Source: Bacillus sp. V2I10
GTDB lineage: Bacteria; Bacillota; Bacilli; Bacillales; Bacillaceae
Length of the DNA stretch: 49,306 bases
Direction of reading: 5' to 3'
NCBI RefSeq assembly: GCF_030817055.1
Contig: NZ_JAUSYV010000003.1
Coordinates: forward strand, 1 to 49,306
Positions 41,579 to 49,306 of this stretch are shown here, piece by piece (the stretch's first letter is position 1; each line of letters starts with the position of its first letter). The notes below the pieces were generated by a model, which saw only the letters and a program-made list of their open reading frames with translations, had not been told where the DNA came from and did no database searches. Both the position numbers and the translations under genes were made by a program.

Positions 41579-42461
41579 GGGGTAGCGTCAGGAAAATGCG
41601 GATTTACAACGCTAAGGAAATTTTTACCCATAAAAAAAGCCGATTTCAAGGAATCGACTGTTGAACTAAAGCACCCGTTTGTTGAAGAAGTACTTATGTA
41701 AGTTCTCAAGCTACTTCAGCAAATTACATCGCAGCTTGATTATTACAATTAAATCCACCCATGCCACGGACATCCACAATGAGTTGGATAACAACCGTAG
41801 TTTCCAGAATGACCGTAATGTCCTTTATAATGTCCGGGATTATGCGGTTGTTGCTGTTGTTGCAGCTGTTGTTGCAGCATTTGTTGAATCTGTTGAAGTT
41901 GCTGAGGTGAAATTTGGTATCCTGGTGCTTGATATAATGGTATTGCACTAGTTGGCGTCACTGTATGGGTAGGCGTCACTGTATGGGTAGGCGTTAATGG
42001 ATAATGGATTCCAGCGGAGGGAAGTTGCGGTGCATAGGATGAATATCCCCCTTCAAATAGCCCTCCTAAATATCCGACGTGTGCTTGAATTGGAATATAT
42101 CCAAATTGTCTTACGTTAGAAGGAACGTTTTCATCTGTTTCAATGGGTCTGTTATGAACCGAAACGTTTGTTTTCGAGTGATTGTAATACATGGTGACCT
42201 CCTATATGCTTTTACTGTTTCGCTTCAGTGTATGTGTTTTTTGGAAAATTGTAATAGGTAGGATGCCCATTCATGATATCTTTCATTACGAAACTAAAAC
42301 TAACCTGCCCCGTTAGTTTAAGTGTATCACTTCACAATCTCAATAGAGTAAAGGCTATTGATACAAAGATTCATTCCAATAAAAATAACTTTCACAGCGT
42401 CTCACAAGACTTGTATCAAAAATCTTAACGTTGTAAATCCGCATTTTCCTGACTGTACCCC
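41579..42461. mobile_element. Transposase-less Tn3-type cassette D (coat-like protein cargo)
   Basis: 883 bp with 38-bp ends at 41579-41616 (GGGGTAGCGTCAGG...AACGCTAAG) and 42424-42461 (inverted), and the duplication ATATA at 41574-41578 and 42462-42466. Only one gene inside. Interior flanks contain palindromic AACTAACCTGCCC-type repeats (about 42299) and a CGTTTGTTGAAG word. Confidence 0.92.
41749..42192 (-). CDS. Glutamine/histidine-rich coat-like protein
   Basis: 147 residues. An ordinary head (SNVRQFGYIPIQAHVGYLGG) is followed by a threonine-proline repeat (TPTHTVTPTHTVTP, about 67), a polyglutamine region (LQQIQQMLQQQLQQQQQP, about 98) and a glycine-histidine-tyrosine-cysteine tail (HYGHSGNYGCYPTHCGCPWHGW). 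This composition is typical of outer spore coat or CotG/CotB-like and related proteins in Bacillus. GGAGGTCACC precedes the ATG. It is cargo of cassette D. Confidence 0.75.
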   Translation of the reverse strand: MYYNHSKTNVSVHNRPIETDENVPSNVRQFGYIPIQAHVGYLGGLFEGGYSSYAPQLPSAGIHYPLTPTHTVTPTHTVTPTSAIPLYQAPGYQISPQQLQQIQQMLQQQLQQQQQPHNPGHYKGHYGHSGNYGCYPTHCGCPWHGWI

Positions 42462-42782
42462 ATATAAAGAATTTTGGATTTGAATTTAGGAATTGTAGAT
42501 AGATGGAATAAATTATTCTGATGAGCCTATCTTTTCTAATATCCGCTTATTTCTCAATAGTTGTCCAAACCTTTTTAGTTTTAAGTCATAATTTATAGTA
42601 AGAGAACGCAAGTATCTCTGGTGCCTCCAGCCCATATTGTCACCTTCAAAGGTAAAGCGTATGTTTGATACATACGCTTTTATCTATTTCGATCGTTTTG
42701 TTGGGAGATGATATAACAAAAAATGTTGATTATTGTTGAAAACTAAAAGGTTGAGATATTAGGCTTTTAATATTGAAATTTC
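42462..42782. other. Gene-free stretch between cassette D and solo end
   Basis: AT-rich; one hairpin (AAAGCGTATG/CATACGCTTT, about 42653-42680). No frame with a ribosome site. Confidence 0.4.
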
Positions 42783-42820
42783 CTTAACGCTGCAAATCCG
42801 CATTTTCCTGACGCTACCCC
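42783..42820. mobile_element. Solo Tn3-type right end
   Basis: 38 bases, inverted form of GGGGTAGCGTCAGG...AGCGTTAAG, closest to the left end of cassette D. Outer flank TCATA has no matching left end in the plasmid. Remnant of a further cassette. Confidence 0.8.
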
Positions 42821-42854
42821 TCATAGAGTGAGAAAGAGCATAAGGAAAAACTGA

Positions 42855-42992
42855 TATCACCAAGGGTGATATACTAGGCAAAGCCTAGTGTTTATATGAT
42901 ATCATTAATTTCTTTCAGGTGGGCTGACGTGGGACACCTGATTTATATAGGTGGGCTGACACGGGATACATGGAATTCTCTTAGTGGGCTGA
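42855..42992 (+). repeat. Hairpins and 32-33 bp tandem repeat before structured element copy 2
   Basis: TATCACC-AAG-GGTGATA (42855-42871) and CTAGGC-AAA-GCCTAG (42874-42888) are followed by GTGGGCTGA at 42919, 42951 and 42984, with GTGGGCTGAC and a following GGGA conserved in the first two units. Probably part of the same structured region as 42990-43125. Confidence 0.7.
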
Positions 42993-43125
42993 ACAAACAA
43001 CCGTTTGTTCCTGCCTACCGGCGAGGGAGCCCCTCAAGGATTGAGGGGTTGGGGAGTTGGATTAAAGGGGGCTGGGGAAGAGTTCCCCAGCAGCTTTGGA
43101 CAGAGTCCATGTTTTTCGATTGTTC
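42990..43125 (+). repeat. Structured repeat element, copy 2
   Basis: Hairpins: GAACAAAC/GTTTGTTC (42990-43009), CCCCTCAA-GGA-TTGAGGGG (43030-43048), CTGGGGAA/TTCCCCAG (43072-43090) and TGGAC-AGA-GTCCA (43097-43109). Compared with copy 1 the last stem has a G-C to A-T double change and the fourth a G-T to G-C change. It lies just past the 3' end of the transfer operon, on the opposite strand. Confidence 0.7.
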
Positions 43126-43152
43126 GCCTTTAAGGTAATTCCGATTTCATAT

Positions 43153-43503
43153 TTAATAAAGCGTTCTTTTATTTGCTTTCTGAAATGGTGGATATAACAG
43201 GTTTTTTTCTTTTTCCTCTATGTCATAAAAAGGGTGTTGACCGTTTTCTTCGTAGTATTCAGATAAAATTTCATCTTGATAAATAAAACACCGTACATTT
43301 TTATCTTTAATTCCCAAACATCTTAATACATCTTGCTTATAAATATCTGTAATAGTATTGATTAAAGATGTACTTCTATGTTCACTATCATCAAATATGT
43401 GTAAAATCCTGTTTTCAGTGTCATATGCTAATTGAAAGTTTGATTTTCCTACATACCCTGTTTCTATAATATCAGCAACAATAAATTTATTTGTTATTTT
43501 CAT
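43153..43503 (-). CDS. Hypothetical protein at end of transfer operon
   Basis: 116 residues, soluble, acidic, mixed alpha/beta (IVADIIETGYVGKSNFQLAYD; NRILHIFDD). GGAGGAAAAA precedes the ATG. It lies about 110 bases beyond the 43611-44129 gene on the same strand and is probably the last gene of the operon or a separate cargo gene. Not recognised. Confidence 0.65.
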   Translation of the reverse strand: MKITNKFIVADIIETGYVGKSNFQLAYDTENRILHIFDDSEHRSTSLINTITDIYKQDVLRCLGIKDKNVRCFIYQDEILSEYYEENGQHPFYDIEEKEKNLLYPPFQKANKRTLY

Positions 43504-43610
43504 TTTTTCTCCTCCGTTTATCTAATTTAAGTACCCATTATCATAAAAAGCTTTTCTAATTACGCCACAGAGCGTTTCTCTGACATCCATAATTAACCAT
43601 ATACTCTTTA

Positions 43611-44129
43611 TTAGTATTGAGCAATATTTAAATCATCAATTTTCCATGTATCGCCGTCTTTGATTAAATCCAGTGTTGCATAGGAGATCGATTTACTAGA
43701 AATTTCATTAACCGTAATTATATTATTAAAGGCAGCAAGAATCTGTATTCGGTTATCCGTAGAATCACCCCTATAAAGCTTCAAGTTCTCGATATTAGAG
43801 GTAACATTACTCCCTTCAAAATCCACCTCAGATTCACCTTCAAACAAGATCAATTCTTTGGCTTTGTCGGTTAATAGTGCTTCGACCTTTTTTTTATCGG
43901 GTTCATTTTTAAAAACGTAGTAGTTGTTAATAAAATTCCCAGCTACTGTAAGGGCTTTTTCTTCTTGTTGAGCTTCTGGTGATCGACTGCTCGTTTTACT
44001 TTTTTCTTGTAATTGCTTCACATCCGATCGGGCAACGGATAACTCCTCTTTTAATTGACCTATATGGAAAAAAAGATACCCGATTAGAAGAATACAAACC
44101 GCATAGCCAATGATGATAGATCGTTTCAT
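43611..44129 (-). CDS. Conjugation-associated NTF2-like membrane protein
   Basis: 172 residues: an N-terminal membrane helix (IIIGYAVCILLIGYLFFHIG, 4-23), a short coiled coil (KEELSVARSDVKQLQEKSK) and an extracytoplasmic domain (about 60-172) with the pattern FINNYYVF...DGDTWKIDDLNIAQY of NTF2-like folds. This resembles TcpC/VirB8-type modules and accessory proteins at the end of tcp-like operons. It starts 14 bases after the hydrolase stop with a GGAGAG site. Confidence 0.7.
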   Translation of the reverse strand: MKRSIIIGYAVCILLIGYLFFHIGQLKEELSVARSDVKQLQEKSKTSSRSPEAQQEEKALTVAGNFINNYYVFKNEPDKKKVEALLTDKAKELILFEGESEVDFEGSNVTSNIENLKLYRGDSTDNRIQILAAFNNIITVNEISSKSISYATLDLIKDGDTWKIDDLNIAQY

Positions 44130-44143
44130 CTCTCTCTCCTTTC

Positions 44144-45199
44144 TTATAGTCCAAGAATTAATTTAGGGTCTCTGAAATTTTCAACCCTTTTAGCAGGTTC
44201 ATATTTGACACGGTATTCAAAATGTAAATGTGGCCCAGTAGAAGCTCCTGTACTTCCGCAAGTTCCCACTTGTTGACCACGTTTGACATCATTTCCTGCC
44301 CTTGTGTCTAATGAATTCATGTGAGCATAAACACTGTACTGTTCGTCGCTATGTTTGATGATGACTAAATTTCCATAACCTCCATTGTTAAAAGCTGAAA
44401 TAAGGACTTCGCCATCTTTCACGGAGTAAATCGGGTCACCAGTTGAACAACCAAAGTCTATTCCTGTATGCATTTTCTGTTTACCTGAAATCGGATGTAT
44501 ACGCATCCCAAAAGGACTGGTAATATCAATGACCTTAAGAGGAAACGCCCATTCACCTTTTTTTCCTGCTTGTACGACTTCTCCTGCACCGCCATTGTAA
44601 TATTTCATTACCGCATCTACATACAGAATATCCCCATAGCAAGCCCCTAAAGGCTTTGCTTCCGCACGAATACAAGTATAGTTTGATGGATTAGAGACTT
44701 TAGTCATCATGTATTGGGAAAATTCAATAGCAAGCTCCTTCGTATATTTTCCTCCTCGCTCTTTAACCCAACCGATAAATCCTGAGCCAAAATTATAACT
44801 TTGAAGTCCTAAATTGATGTCTCCCCCCGCTGCTTCCATAGTCTTTTTAAAGACCTTTACGCCCTGCTCAATGGATTTTTCAGGACTAACGATACACCCA
44901 ATCCGCCCACAAAGGCTCTCACTTGCCTGCATAGGGTCAAGCCCTCTACCGCCACTTTCCTGTTGCATGAGCGCCATAATGAGTTCCGTATATTGCTCAA
45001 TGTCTTCTTTCTTCGCATATTTCCGAATGATGGATTCATATCGTTTCACTTGTTCACTGACAATAGCCGTTCCACTTTCTGAAATAAAACCAGCGTCCGG
45101 TTTTTCCTCATCGTCACCCACAACAAGAAAGATCAACCCAGCAAAGACAGCGATTAAACCAATAAAGAGAGCGAGAACAATATAAATGACCTTATTCAT
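44144..45199 (-). CDS. Lysozyme-like/M23 bifunctional wall hydrolase (TcpG/VirB1-like)
   Basis: 351 residues opening the cell wall for the mating channel. One membrane helix (IYIVLALFIGLIAVFAGLIF, 5-24) is followed by a lysozyme-like domain (about 50-200: ALMQQESGGRG with the catalytic glutamate, DPMQASES, LGLQSYNFG) and an M23 endopeptidase (about 225-345: SPFGMRIHP, HTGIDFG and HLHFEYR with zinc-binding His/Asp). Two activities, one cutting glycan and one cutting peptide. Four cysteines around GRIGCIVS and NYTCIRA may form disulfides. Part of the conjugation operon. Confidence 0.92.
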   Translation of the reverse strand: MNKVIYIVLALFIGLIAVFAGLIFLVVGDDEEKPDAGFISESGTAIVSEQVKRYESIIRKYAKKEDIEQYTELIMALMQQESGGRGLDPMQASESLCGRIGCIVSPEKSIEQGVKVFKKTMEAAGGDINLGLQSYNFGSGFIGWVKERGGKYTKELAIEFSQYMMTKVSNPSNYTCIRAEAKPLGACYGDILYVDAVMKYYNGGAGEVVQAGKKGEWAFPLKVIDITSPFGMRIHPISGKQKMHTGIDFGCSTGDPIYSVKDGEVLISAFNNGGYGNLVIIKHSDEQYSVYAHMNSLDTRAGNDVKRGQQVGTCGSTGASTGPHLHFEYRVKYEPAKRVENFRDPKLILGL

Positions 45200-45213
45200 G
45201 CCCTTTCGCCCCC

Positions 45214-47277
45214 TTACGGTTTCCTGCTTACGTTAGATGATGTCATTTCAGATTCTTGTCGTTCTGATTTTCGTTGAGGGGTTCTTGCTCGATCTCTTTG
45301 TTGCTGCTGTTCATTTTGATTCGACTCATTACGATGATTTCTTTCATTGATCTGTTGTTGAGCTTCCCATTGTGTAATCGGCTTATCTTCAGATTGTCTA
45401 GGTAATCTCTTACCTCGGTCGGATGATGACTTCTCAACAATCTGTGAAGTCCGATTGCTTCGATCTAAGGTAGAATCTTGACTGGTCGATGGTTCTTCAT
45501 TCCATACCCGAACCCGAGGATGTTGTTCTGGAGAGCTTGATTCTGTCGTTTCCTTTTTCTCGGTATCCCGTTCTGTAGATGATGATATTACTTGAGGGGT
45601 ACGGTTAAAGCGCGTTTCACGATAGTTTCCAATGTCTACGACATTAGCTAATCGATTATCTTTGTCTTGTGTACCATCAGCCGTTCCTGTTTCTGGTATT
45701 GCTTTTTGTGATGTACGATTTGTATTTTCAACTTCTTCTGAATTTGTTTCGGAAGGAGTTGATGCTTTTGAAATTTGTGCCGTCCGTAGTGTATTGCGTT
45801 GTTCATCGGATACTCGGTTCTGAGACAATGGCGCACGATCTTTGGCACGTTCAGGTTCTTCACCGTACATTTCATCTAGTTTTCTTTTGCTCTCAAAATA
45901 AGCTGCTGTACCTCCACCTGTTGCAGAGTTTAGCGCCCATTCAGTTGCTCGTTCCTTTGCTTCTGTTGCTCCTTCTCGTACCTTTTGATAAGCATTGTTT
46001 ATCGTATTTCCATCTACTGTTGTAACCTGACCAGCTGTAATAAATTCAACGATCTTGTCTCGGTATTTAATCATAAGAATAATGGACATTGATACAGCTA
46101 CCACGTTTAACATGTAATGGGCTGGGCTAGTCATTGGAATCGTTTCATACATGATTGTAGTGATGGCAAACATGAGTAGGATAAACACTCCAACAAATAC
46201 TTTCATGAAGAAGAGACCCGCCATCCTTCCAAAGGTATACCATCCACTATTGGCGAACCTTGGTAACATGGATACCATTAAAGAAATCGGCAAAACAATG
46301 GCGATTATCATGATTAACACTTGAATCCCTGCATTGAGAAAAGTAATGAGTAGCATAGGAACACCAAGCAATAAGGAAAAGATCAGTGACACAAATGCAA
46401 TGCCAATTTTCATTGGAATGTACGATTGAGTCATATAACTATTTTGTAAATCCCTAACTTCTTCTTTTACAATCTGCTCTCGTTTGGCATATCCCTCTTT
46501 TGTTGTTTTTGTAGATAGGAGTTGGTCAATTCGATTGGGGTTATCTTTTAAAATGTTTTCTTCTACAGTAGTACCGTAATTCATGATGAGATAAGGCTTT
46601 CTCACAATTAAATCATGATATTGATTACGCACAATAGCGATACTTCCTGCAAGCTCCTCACCTTCCTCCACACTCTCATCAGTCAAGGCAATTCCCGCTT
46701 TCATTACTTCCCCTTGGGCTTCATTCGTAATGCTATTTAAGGTTTTCAAGAAGTAATCGCTGTTAGAGAACCAAACCACAGCCAAAATAATCACAGCAGC
46801 CAAACTTCCGGTTGCTTTTAAAGCCTTCATTCCGTTTCGCTCCATCATGTAGTAAAAGAAAATCTGGAGCACAGCGAGGACAAAAAACAAAATAGCGAAG
46901 GATTGATACAAATTGTCATAAATGGCTTTAGCCACATTTGAAATCTTATCAGCCCAACTATCTAAAAAATCTAATCCATACAATAATTCAAGACCTGTAT
47001 CGATTAGTTGTGCAACGATCTTAGTCATAGAAAAAATCATATTAGCAAAACTATTCATAGCTTTGTCGATTTCTTCGACAGTAAAGGGATTCCAATCGCC
47101 TTCGACATTAGTCACGACTTCATAATGGTTGTAGTCATATTGTTTGCTATCCAACACGACCCCGCCAGATGTCTCCTCTTTAGGCTTTACTGTAGTTGAT
47201 TCCTCTGCTGCCATTGCTAAGCCTGAAAAAGAAAACAAACACGCTAGTAAGATAGCAAAGACCTTTTTGACAAACAT
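45214..47277 (-). CDS. VirB6-like polytopic channel protein (CD3337/EF1877 type)
   Basis: 687 residues from the ATG at 47277 with GGGGGTGG seven bases upstream; the frame is open 15 codons further but overlaps the lipoprotein gene. A signal peptide (VFAILLACLFSFSGLAMAAE) is followed by a short external part, then about seven hydrophobic helices (about 115-400) and a 250-residue polar, glutamine/serine/arginine-rich cytoplasmic tail with repeated NRTSQ words. This is the plan of TcpH/VirB6-like inner-membrane channel proteins. The low-complexity tail varies in the family. Confidence 0.85.
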   Translation of the reverse strand: MFVKKVFAILLACLFSFSGLAMAAEESTTVKPKEETSGGVVLDSKQYDYNHYEVVTNVEGDWNPFTVEEIDKAMNSFANMIFSMTKIVAQLIDTGLELLYGLDFLDSWADKISNVAKAIYDNLYQSFAILFFVLAVLQIFFYYMMERNGMKALKATGSLAAVIILAVVWFSNSDYFLKTLNSITNEAQGEVMKAGIALTDESVEEGEELAGSIAIVRNQYHDLIVRKPYLIMNYGTTVEENILKDNPNRIDQLLSTKTTKEGYAKREQIVKEEVRDLQNSYMTQSYIPMKIGIAFVSLIFSLLLGVPMLLITFLNAGIQVLIMIIAIVLPISLMVSMLPRFANSGWYTFGRMAGLFFMKVFVGVFILLMFAITTIMYETIPMTSPAHYMLNVVAVSMSIILMIKYRDKIVEFITAGQVTTVDGNTINNAYQKVREGATEAKERATEWALNSATGGGTAAYFESKRKLDEMYGEEPERAKDRAPLSQNRVSDEQRNTLRTAQISKASTPSETNSEEVENTNRTSQKAIPETGTADGTQDKDNRLANVVDIGNYRETRFNRTPQVISSSTERDTEKKETTESSSPEQHPRVRVWNEEPSTSQDSTLDRSNRTSQIVEKSSSDRGKRLPRQSEDKPITQWEAQQQINERNHRNESNQNEQQQQRDRARTPQRKSERQESEMTSSNVSRKP

Positions 47278-47290
47278 CGTTCCACCCCCT

Positions 47291-47641
47291 CTAGTCTTGG
47301 CACAAATCTTCATTCTCCACATATACCGATTCTAGCTCTTCAACCTCATCATCTGCTCCAGCGTCACGATTATAGGAGTTTTCATCTTTCTTATAAACCC
47401 AAGAGCTTATATCATTAGTCCTAATTTCATAGTCTATAACAATGTATTTACCTTCCTCAAAAACACGAATACAAGCTTTTTCTCGTTTAAGAGAGTCAAT
47501 ATCTTTTTTTACGCCTGGCTTTTTAAGAGCTTCATTTTCAATCTCAATGACCTCGTCAATCGCTTTGTCATAGGAGTTGCCGTTGCCACAGGCTGCCAAG
47601 AAAACGGCAGCCGTTACAACTATCCCTAATCGCTTCATCAT
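47291..47641 (-). CDS. Lipoprotein in conjugation operon
   Basis: 116 residues. The signal MKRLGIVVTAAVFLAACGNG has the lipobox LAAC with Cys at about 18, so it is a membrane-anchored extracellular lipoprotein. The mature part is small and acidic with two further cysteines (REKACIRV; NEDLCQD). Start overlaps the VirB4 stop by four bases. Lipoproteins in this position may help assemble the channel or act in exclusion; not known. Confidence 0.85.
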   Translation of the reverse strand: MMKRLGIVVTAAVFLAACGNGNSYDKAIDEVIEIENEALKKPGVKKDIDSLKREKACIRVFEEGKYIVIDYEIRTNDISSWVYKKDENSYNRDAGADDEVEELESVYVENEDLCQD

Positions 47642-49306
47642 ATTTCAAATTCCTCCTCTGCTTTGGCTGAATTGGACTTTTCGACTGTCTTAAAGGCTTC
47701 TTTCCACTCATAAAACAAACAATCAATGGACAGCTTGCCGGTACGACCGTAGAAATCGGAAAACAGACATTGCCCTTTCTGCATATTCCCTAACATCTTT
47801 TCATTGTTTTCTGTAGGTGCAAGCCCTACATACTTTAAGATATCTGCACGCTCTTCCTTTTCATCAAACGCAAACTTAGCACCAATATTTCCTTTTGACT
47901 CGTTCCCCTCGTTCACGTCGTGCACGGACTGTGTAACTAAATACAGTTGATTATTATAAGAACGGCCAATCCGCTTAAGATCATTAATCAACTTCTTCCC
48001 GCCTTTTGCCCCTGTCAACATCCACGCCTCATCAAAGATAATGGCGGTTTTTTCTTCTTTATCACGACGTCCAAACTTTTCACAGAACTTCGATAAAGGA
48101 ACCATCATACAAACGGATTTACGCTCACTATCGCTGTAATCCTTGGGGTTTTCATCCTCTTTTGGAAGATCAAGTCCCTCAATTTGCAGAATGTTCACCT
48201 TTCCATCTAAGTTGATGCTTTTCGTCTCTCCAGTGGAAAAAATCAGTTGGAGGACACTGTTTTGGGTCATTTGCCATAATAATTGACCTGCACGACTTAC
48301 GGTAATCTCTTCTGATTTCATGAGACGATCGACAACGGTCATTAAACCTACTTTTTTCCCCACTTTCCGTTCCTCTATGACCTCAGACAGCGTCTTCAAG
48401 ACCGCTGTTTTGACGTCGTCTTTAGACGACATGTCATAAATTTGCTCAATGACCGCCTGTGCTGTATCTCGAGCTTCATAACCCTCTAAAAAGCAGATAG
48501 GGTCAAGCACTCCCCAATTCTTTGGGTCATGTGGGTCTAAGGTGACGTAATGGAATGACTCTACAAGTTCACTAAACAAAGGGTATTGCTCTTTCATTTC
48601 AGAGCCCTCAATGGCTTTTCGGAACCAACTTTCAATTTCTGATTTTGGATCCGTCATTAAGACTTTTACATCCAAGAAAGAGAGGTACATAAGGATTAAT
48701 TTCACAAGGAAGGATTTACCCTTTCCTGTTTGACCCGTTATACTGATATGGGGACTATCGGTTACGGCGCCTAGAATCCCCTCATTTGCAATGAATGGGT
48801 GGAAAAGAACAATGTCTCGGCTGTTGGCAATCGATGACGATAGTTCTTTTCTTCCCGACGTATTATCGACTCGGCCAAAGTAAAAGCCAATTTTTGACCC
48901 CAATGTTTTAGATACCGCAAATAAATTTTCTACAAAGGCAGTATGAGTGGTACGTTGAAGCCAGTTCCTCTCAAAACTTAACGGCTCCCCATGAAGAAAC
49001 TTATAAAATAGTTGCAGTTGATCTGCAACTGGCTGCACACACCCAATCTCCGAAAACTTCATATACCGCCGAACGGCTGTAGCTCGTGCTTTACATTCCT
49101 CTTTGGACTTTCCAGAAACAACAATCGTTGCGACCCAATGTAGAAACGCTACATCTTCATTTCGAAGCTCATTTTGTAAGCGACTAAGCATATGACGACC
49201 TTTGGAAATCTTATCGTCTTCATCTTCTCCCGCTTCTGCCATATCACGATCAGTTTCTTGTAGTCGTTTTTTTGTAAATGAGACTTTACGCAAAATAGCG
49301 TCCTTA
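47638..49306 (-). CDS. VirB4/TcpF-type conjugation ATPase, C-terminal part (starts at 833)
   Basis: Remaining 556 codons of the VirB4-like ATPase, entering the window in frame at 49306. It carries a Walker A loop (GQTGKGKS, about residue 467 of the joined protein) and a Walker B segment (AIIFDEAW, about residue 700), followed by TQSVHD, as in VirB4/TraE/TcpF ATPases that power pilus-less transfer channels of Gram-positive plasmids. The stop overlaps the start of the next gene, a lipoprotein, by four bases (ATGA type), so the two are translationally coupled. An in-frame TTG at 49293 could be mistaken for a start when the sequence is treated as linear. The upstream codons KDAI and the exact frame match across the ends argue against that. 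Confidence 0.93.
   Translation of the reverse strand, partial: KDAILRKVSFTKKRLQETDRDMAEAGEDEDDKISKGRHMLSRLQNELRNEDVAFLHWVATIVVSGKSKEECKARATAVRRYMKFSEIGCVQPVADQLQLFYKFLHGEPLSFERNWLQRTTHTAFVENLFAVSKTLGSKIGFYFGRVDNTSGRKELSSSIANSRDIVLFHPFIANEGILGAVTDSPHISITGQTGKGKSFLVKLILMYLSFLDVKVLMTDPKSEIESWFRKAIEGSEMKEQYPLFSELVESFHYVTLDPHDPKNWGVLDPICFLEGYEARDTAQAVIEQIYDMSSKDDVKTAVLKTLSEVIEERKVGKKVGLMTVVDRLMKSEEITVSRAGQLLWQMTQNSVLQLIFSTGETKSINLDGKVNILQIEGLDLPKEDENPKDYSDSERKSVCMMVPLSKFCEKFGRRDKEEKTAIIFDEAWMLTGAKGGKKLINDLKRIGRSYNNQLYLVTQSVHDVNEGNESKGNIGAKFAFDEKEERADILKYVGLAPTENNEKMLGNMQKGQCLFSDFYGRTGKLSIDCLFYEWKEAFKTVEKSNSAKAEEEFEI

Noticed and set aside
42896..43138. An 80-codon plus-strand frame (FVPAYRRGSPSRIEGLGS...)
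   Set aside because: It crosses the structured repeat, lacks a ribosome site, and the base changes relative to copy 1 follow hairpin pairing better than codons. A coding origin cannot be fully excluded, so it is treated as a repeat.
49285..49293. TTG at 49293 as a true start of the VirB4 gene
   Set aside because: The frame continues upstream across the end of the window into 1-833 with conserved-looking residues and a proper ribosome site there.

Overview
The window reads as one complete circular plasmid of about 49.3 kb from a spore-forming Bacillaceae (Bacillus cereus group, Priestia or a close relative). The evidence for a circle is direct. A minus-strand VirB4-type ATPase gene runs off base 1 and resumes at base 49306 in the same frame; the two pieces add up to 834 codons with a proper start and stop. 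Low GC, AGGAGG-type ribosome binding sites, Tn4430-like transposon ends, a YjcZ-type small sporulation protein and B. subtilis-like dif sites all point to Bacillaceae. The exact species cannot be read from the sequence.

Layout. (1) A conjugation operon on the minus strand runs from about 5563 through the origin of numbering to 43153: Replic_Relax winged-helix protein, VirD4-type coupling protein, TcpC, TcpD, TcpE, VirB4, a lipoprotein, a VirB6-like membrane protein, a lysozyme/M23 wall hydrolase and two accessory proteins. No classical relaxase gene is visible. The operon head (5700-5960) has four direct repeats and a 96-bp palindrome and is the best oriT candidate. (2) The replication and partition core (6.3-11 kb) has an AEP-primase-type Rep, an apparent rep-leader attenuator with a convergent about 120-nt antisense RNA, and a parM-parR system whose promoter lies inside centromere-like repeats. 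A RacA/MerR-like protein follows a cluster of CTACAWGTGG-like boxes. (3) An accessory region (11-23 kb) has single genes separated by hairpin-forming repeats: nucleotidyltransferases including an AadE-like one, DinB, a T-box-controlled second tryptophanyl-tRNA synthetase, LysE and its TrmB-like regulator, proline dehydrogenase, an EamA transporter, a cupin, a GNAT and a cyclase. (4) A mobile region (23-43 kb) is built from two kinds of modules.

The first kind is a family of transposase-less cassettes bounded by 38-bp Tn3/Tn4430-type inverted ends. Three have perfect 5-bp target duplications and different cargo: NmrA plus DNA ligase (24517-27096, interrupting a small gene that can be rebuilt exactly), TetR plus aldo/keto reductase (36761-39650), and a coat-like protein (41579-42461). 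There are also two identical empty 237-bp copies in opposite orientation and one solo end. The second kind is an array of six direct-orientation dif-like (Xer) sites between 29131 and 41247 that cuts the DNA into small gene modules, like the pdif modules described in Acinetobacter. Between the sites are a secreted protein, a decaying family of mosaic calycin-like proteins, a RepL-like winged-helix protein, a ribbon-helix-helix protein and IS remnants.

A structured repeat of about 140 bp occurs twice (36594-36735 and 42990-43125). Its five predicted hairpins include a compensatory base-pair change, so it is a candidate undescribed RNA or DNA element. Functional statements come from motif reading only; no database search was possible.
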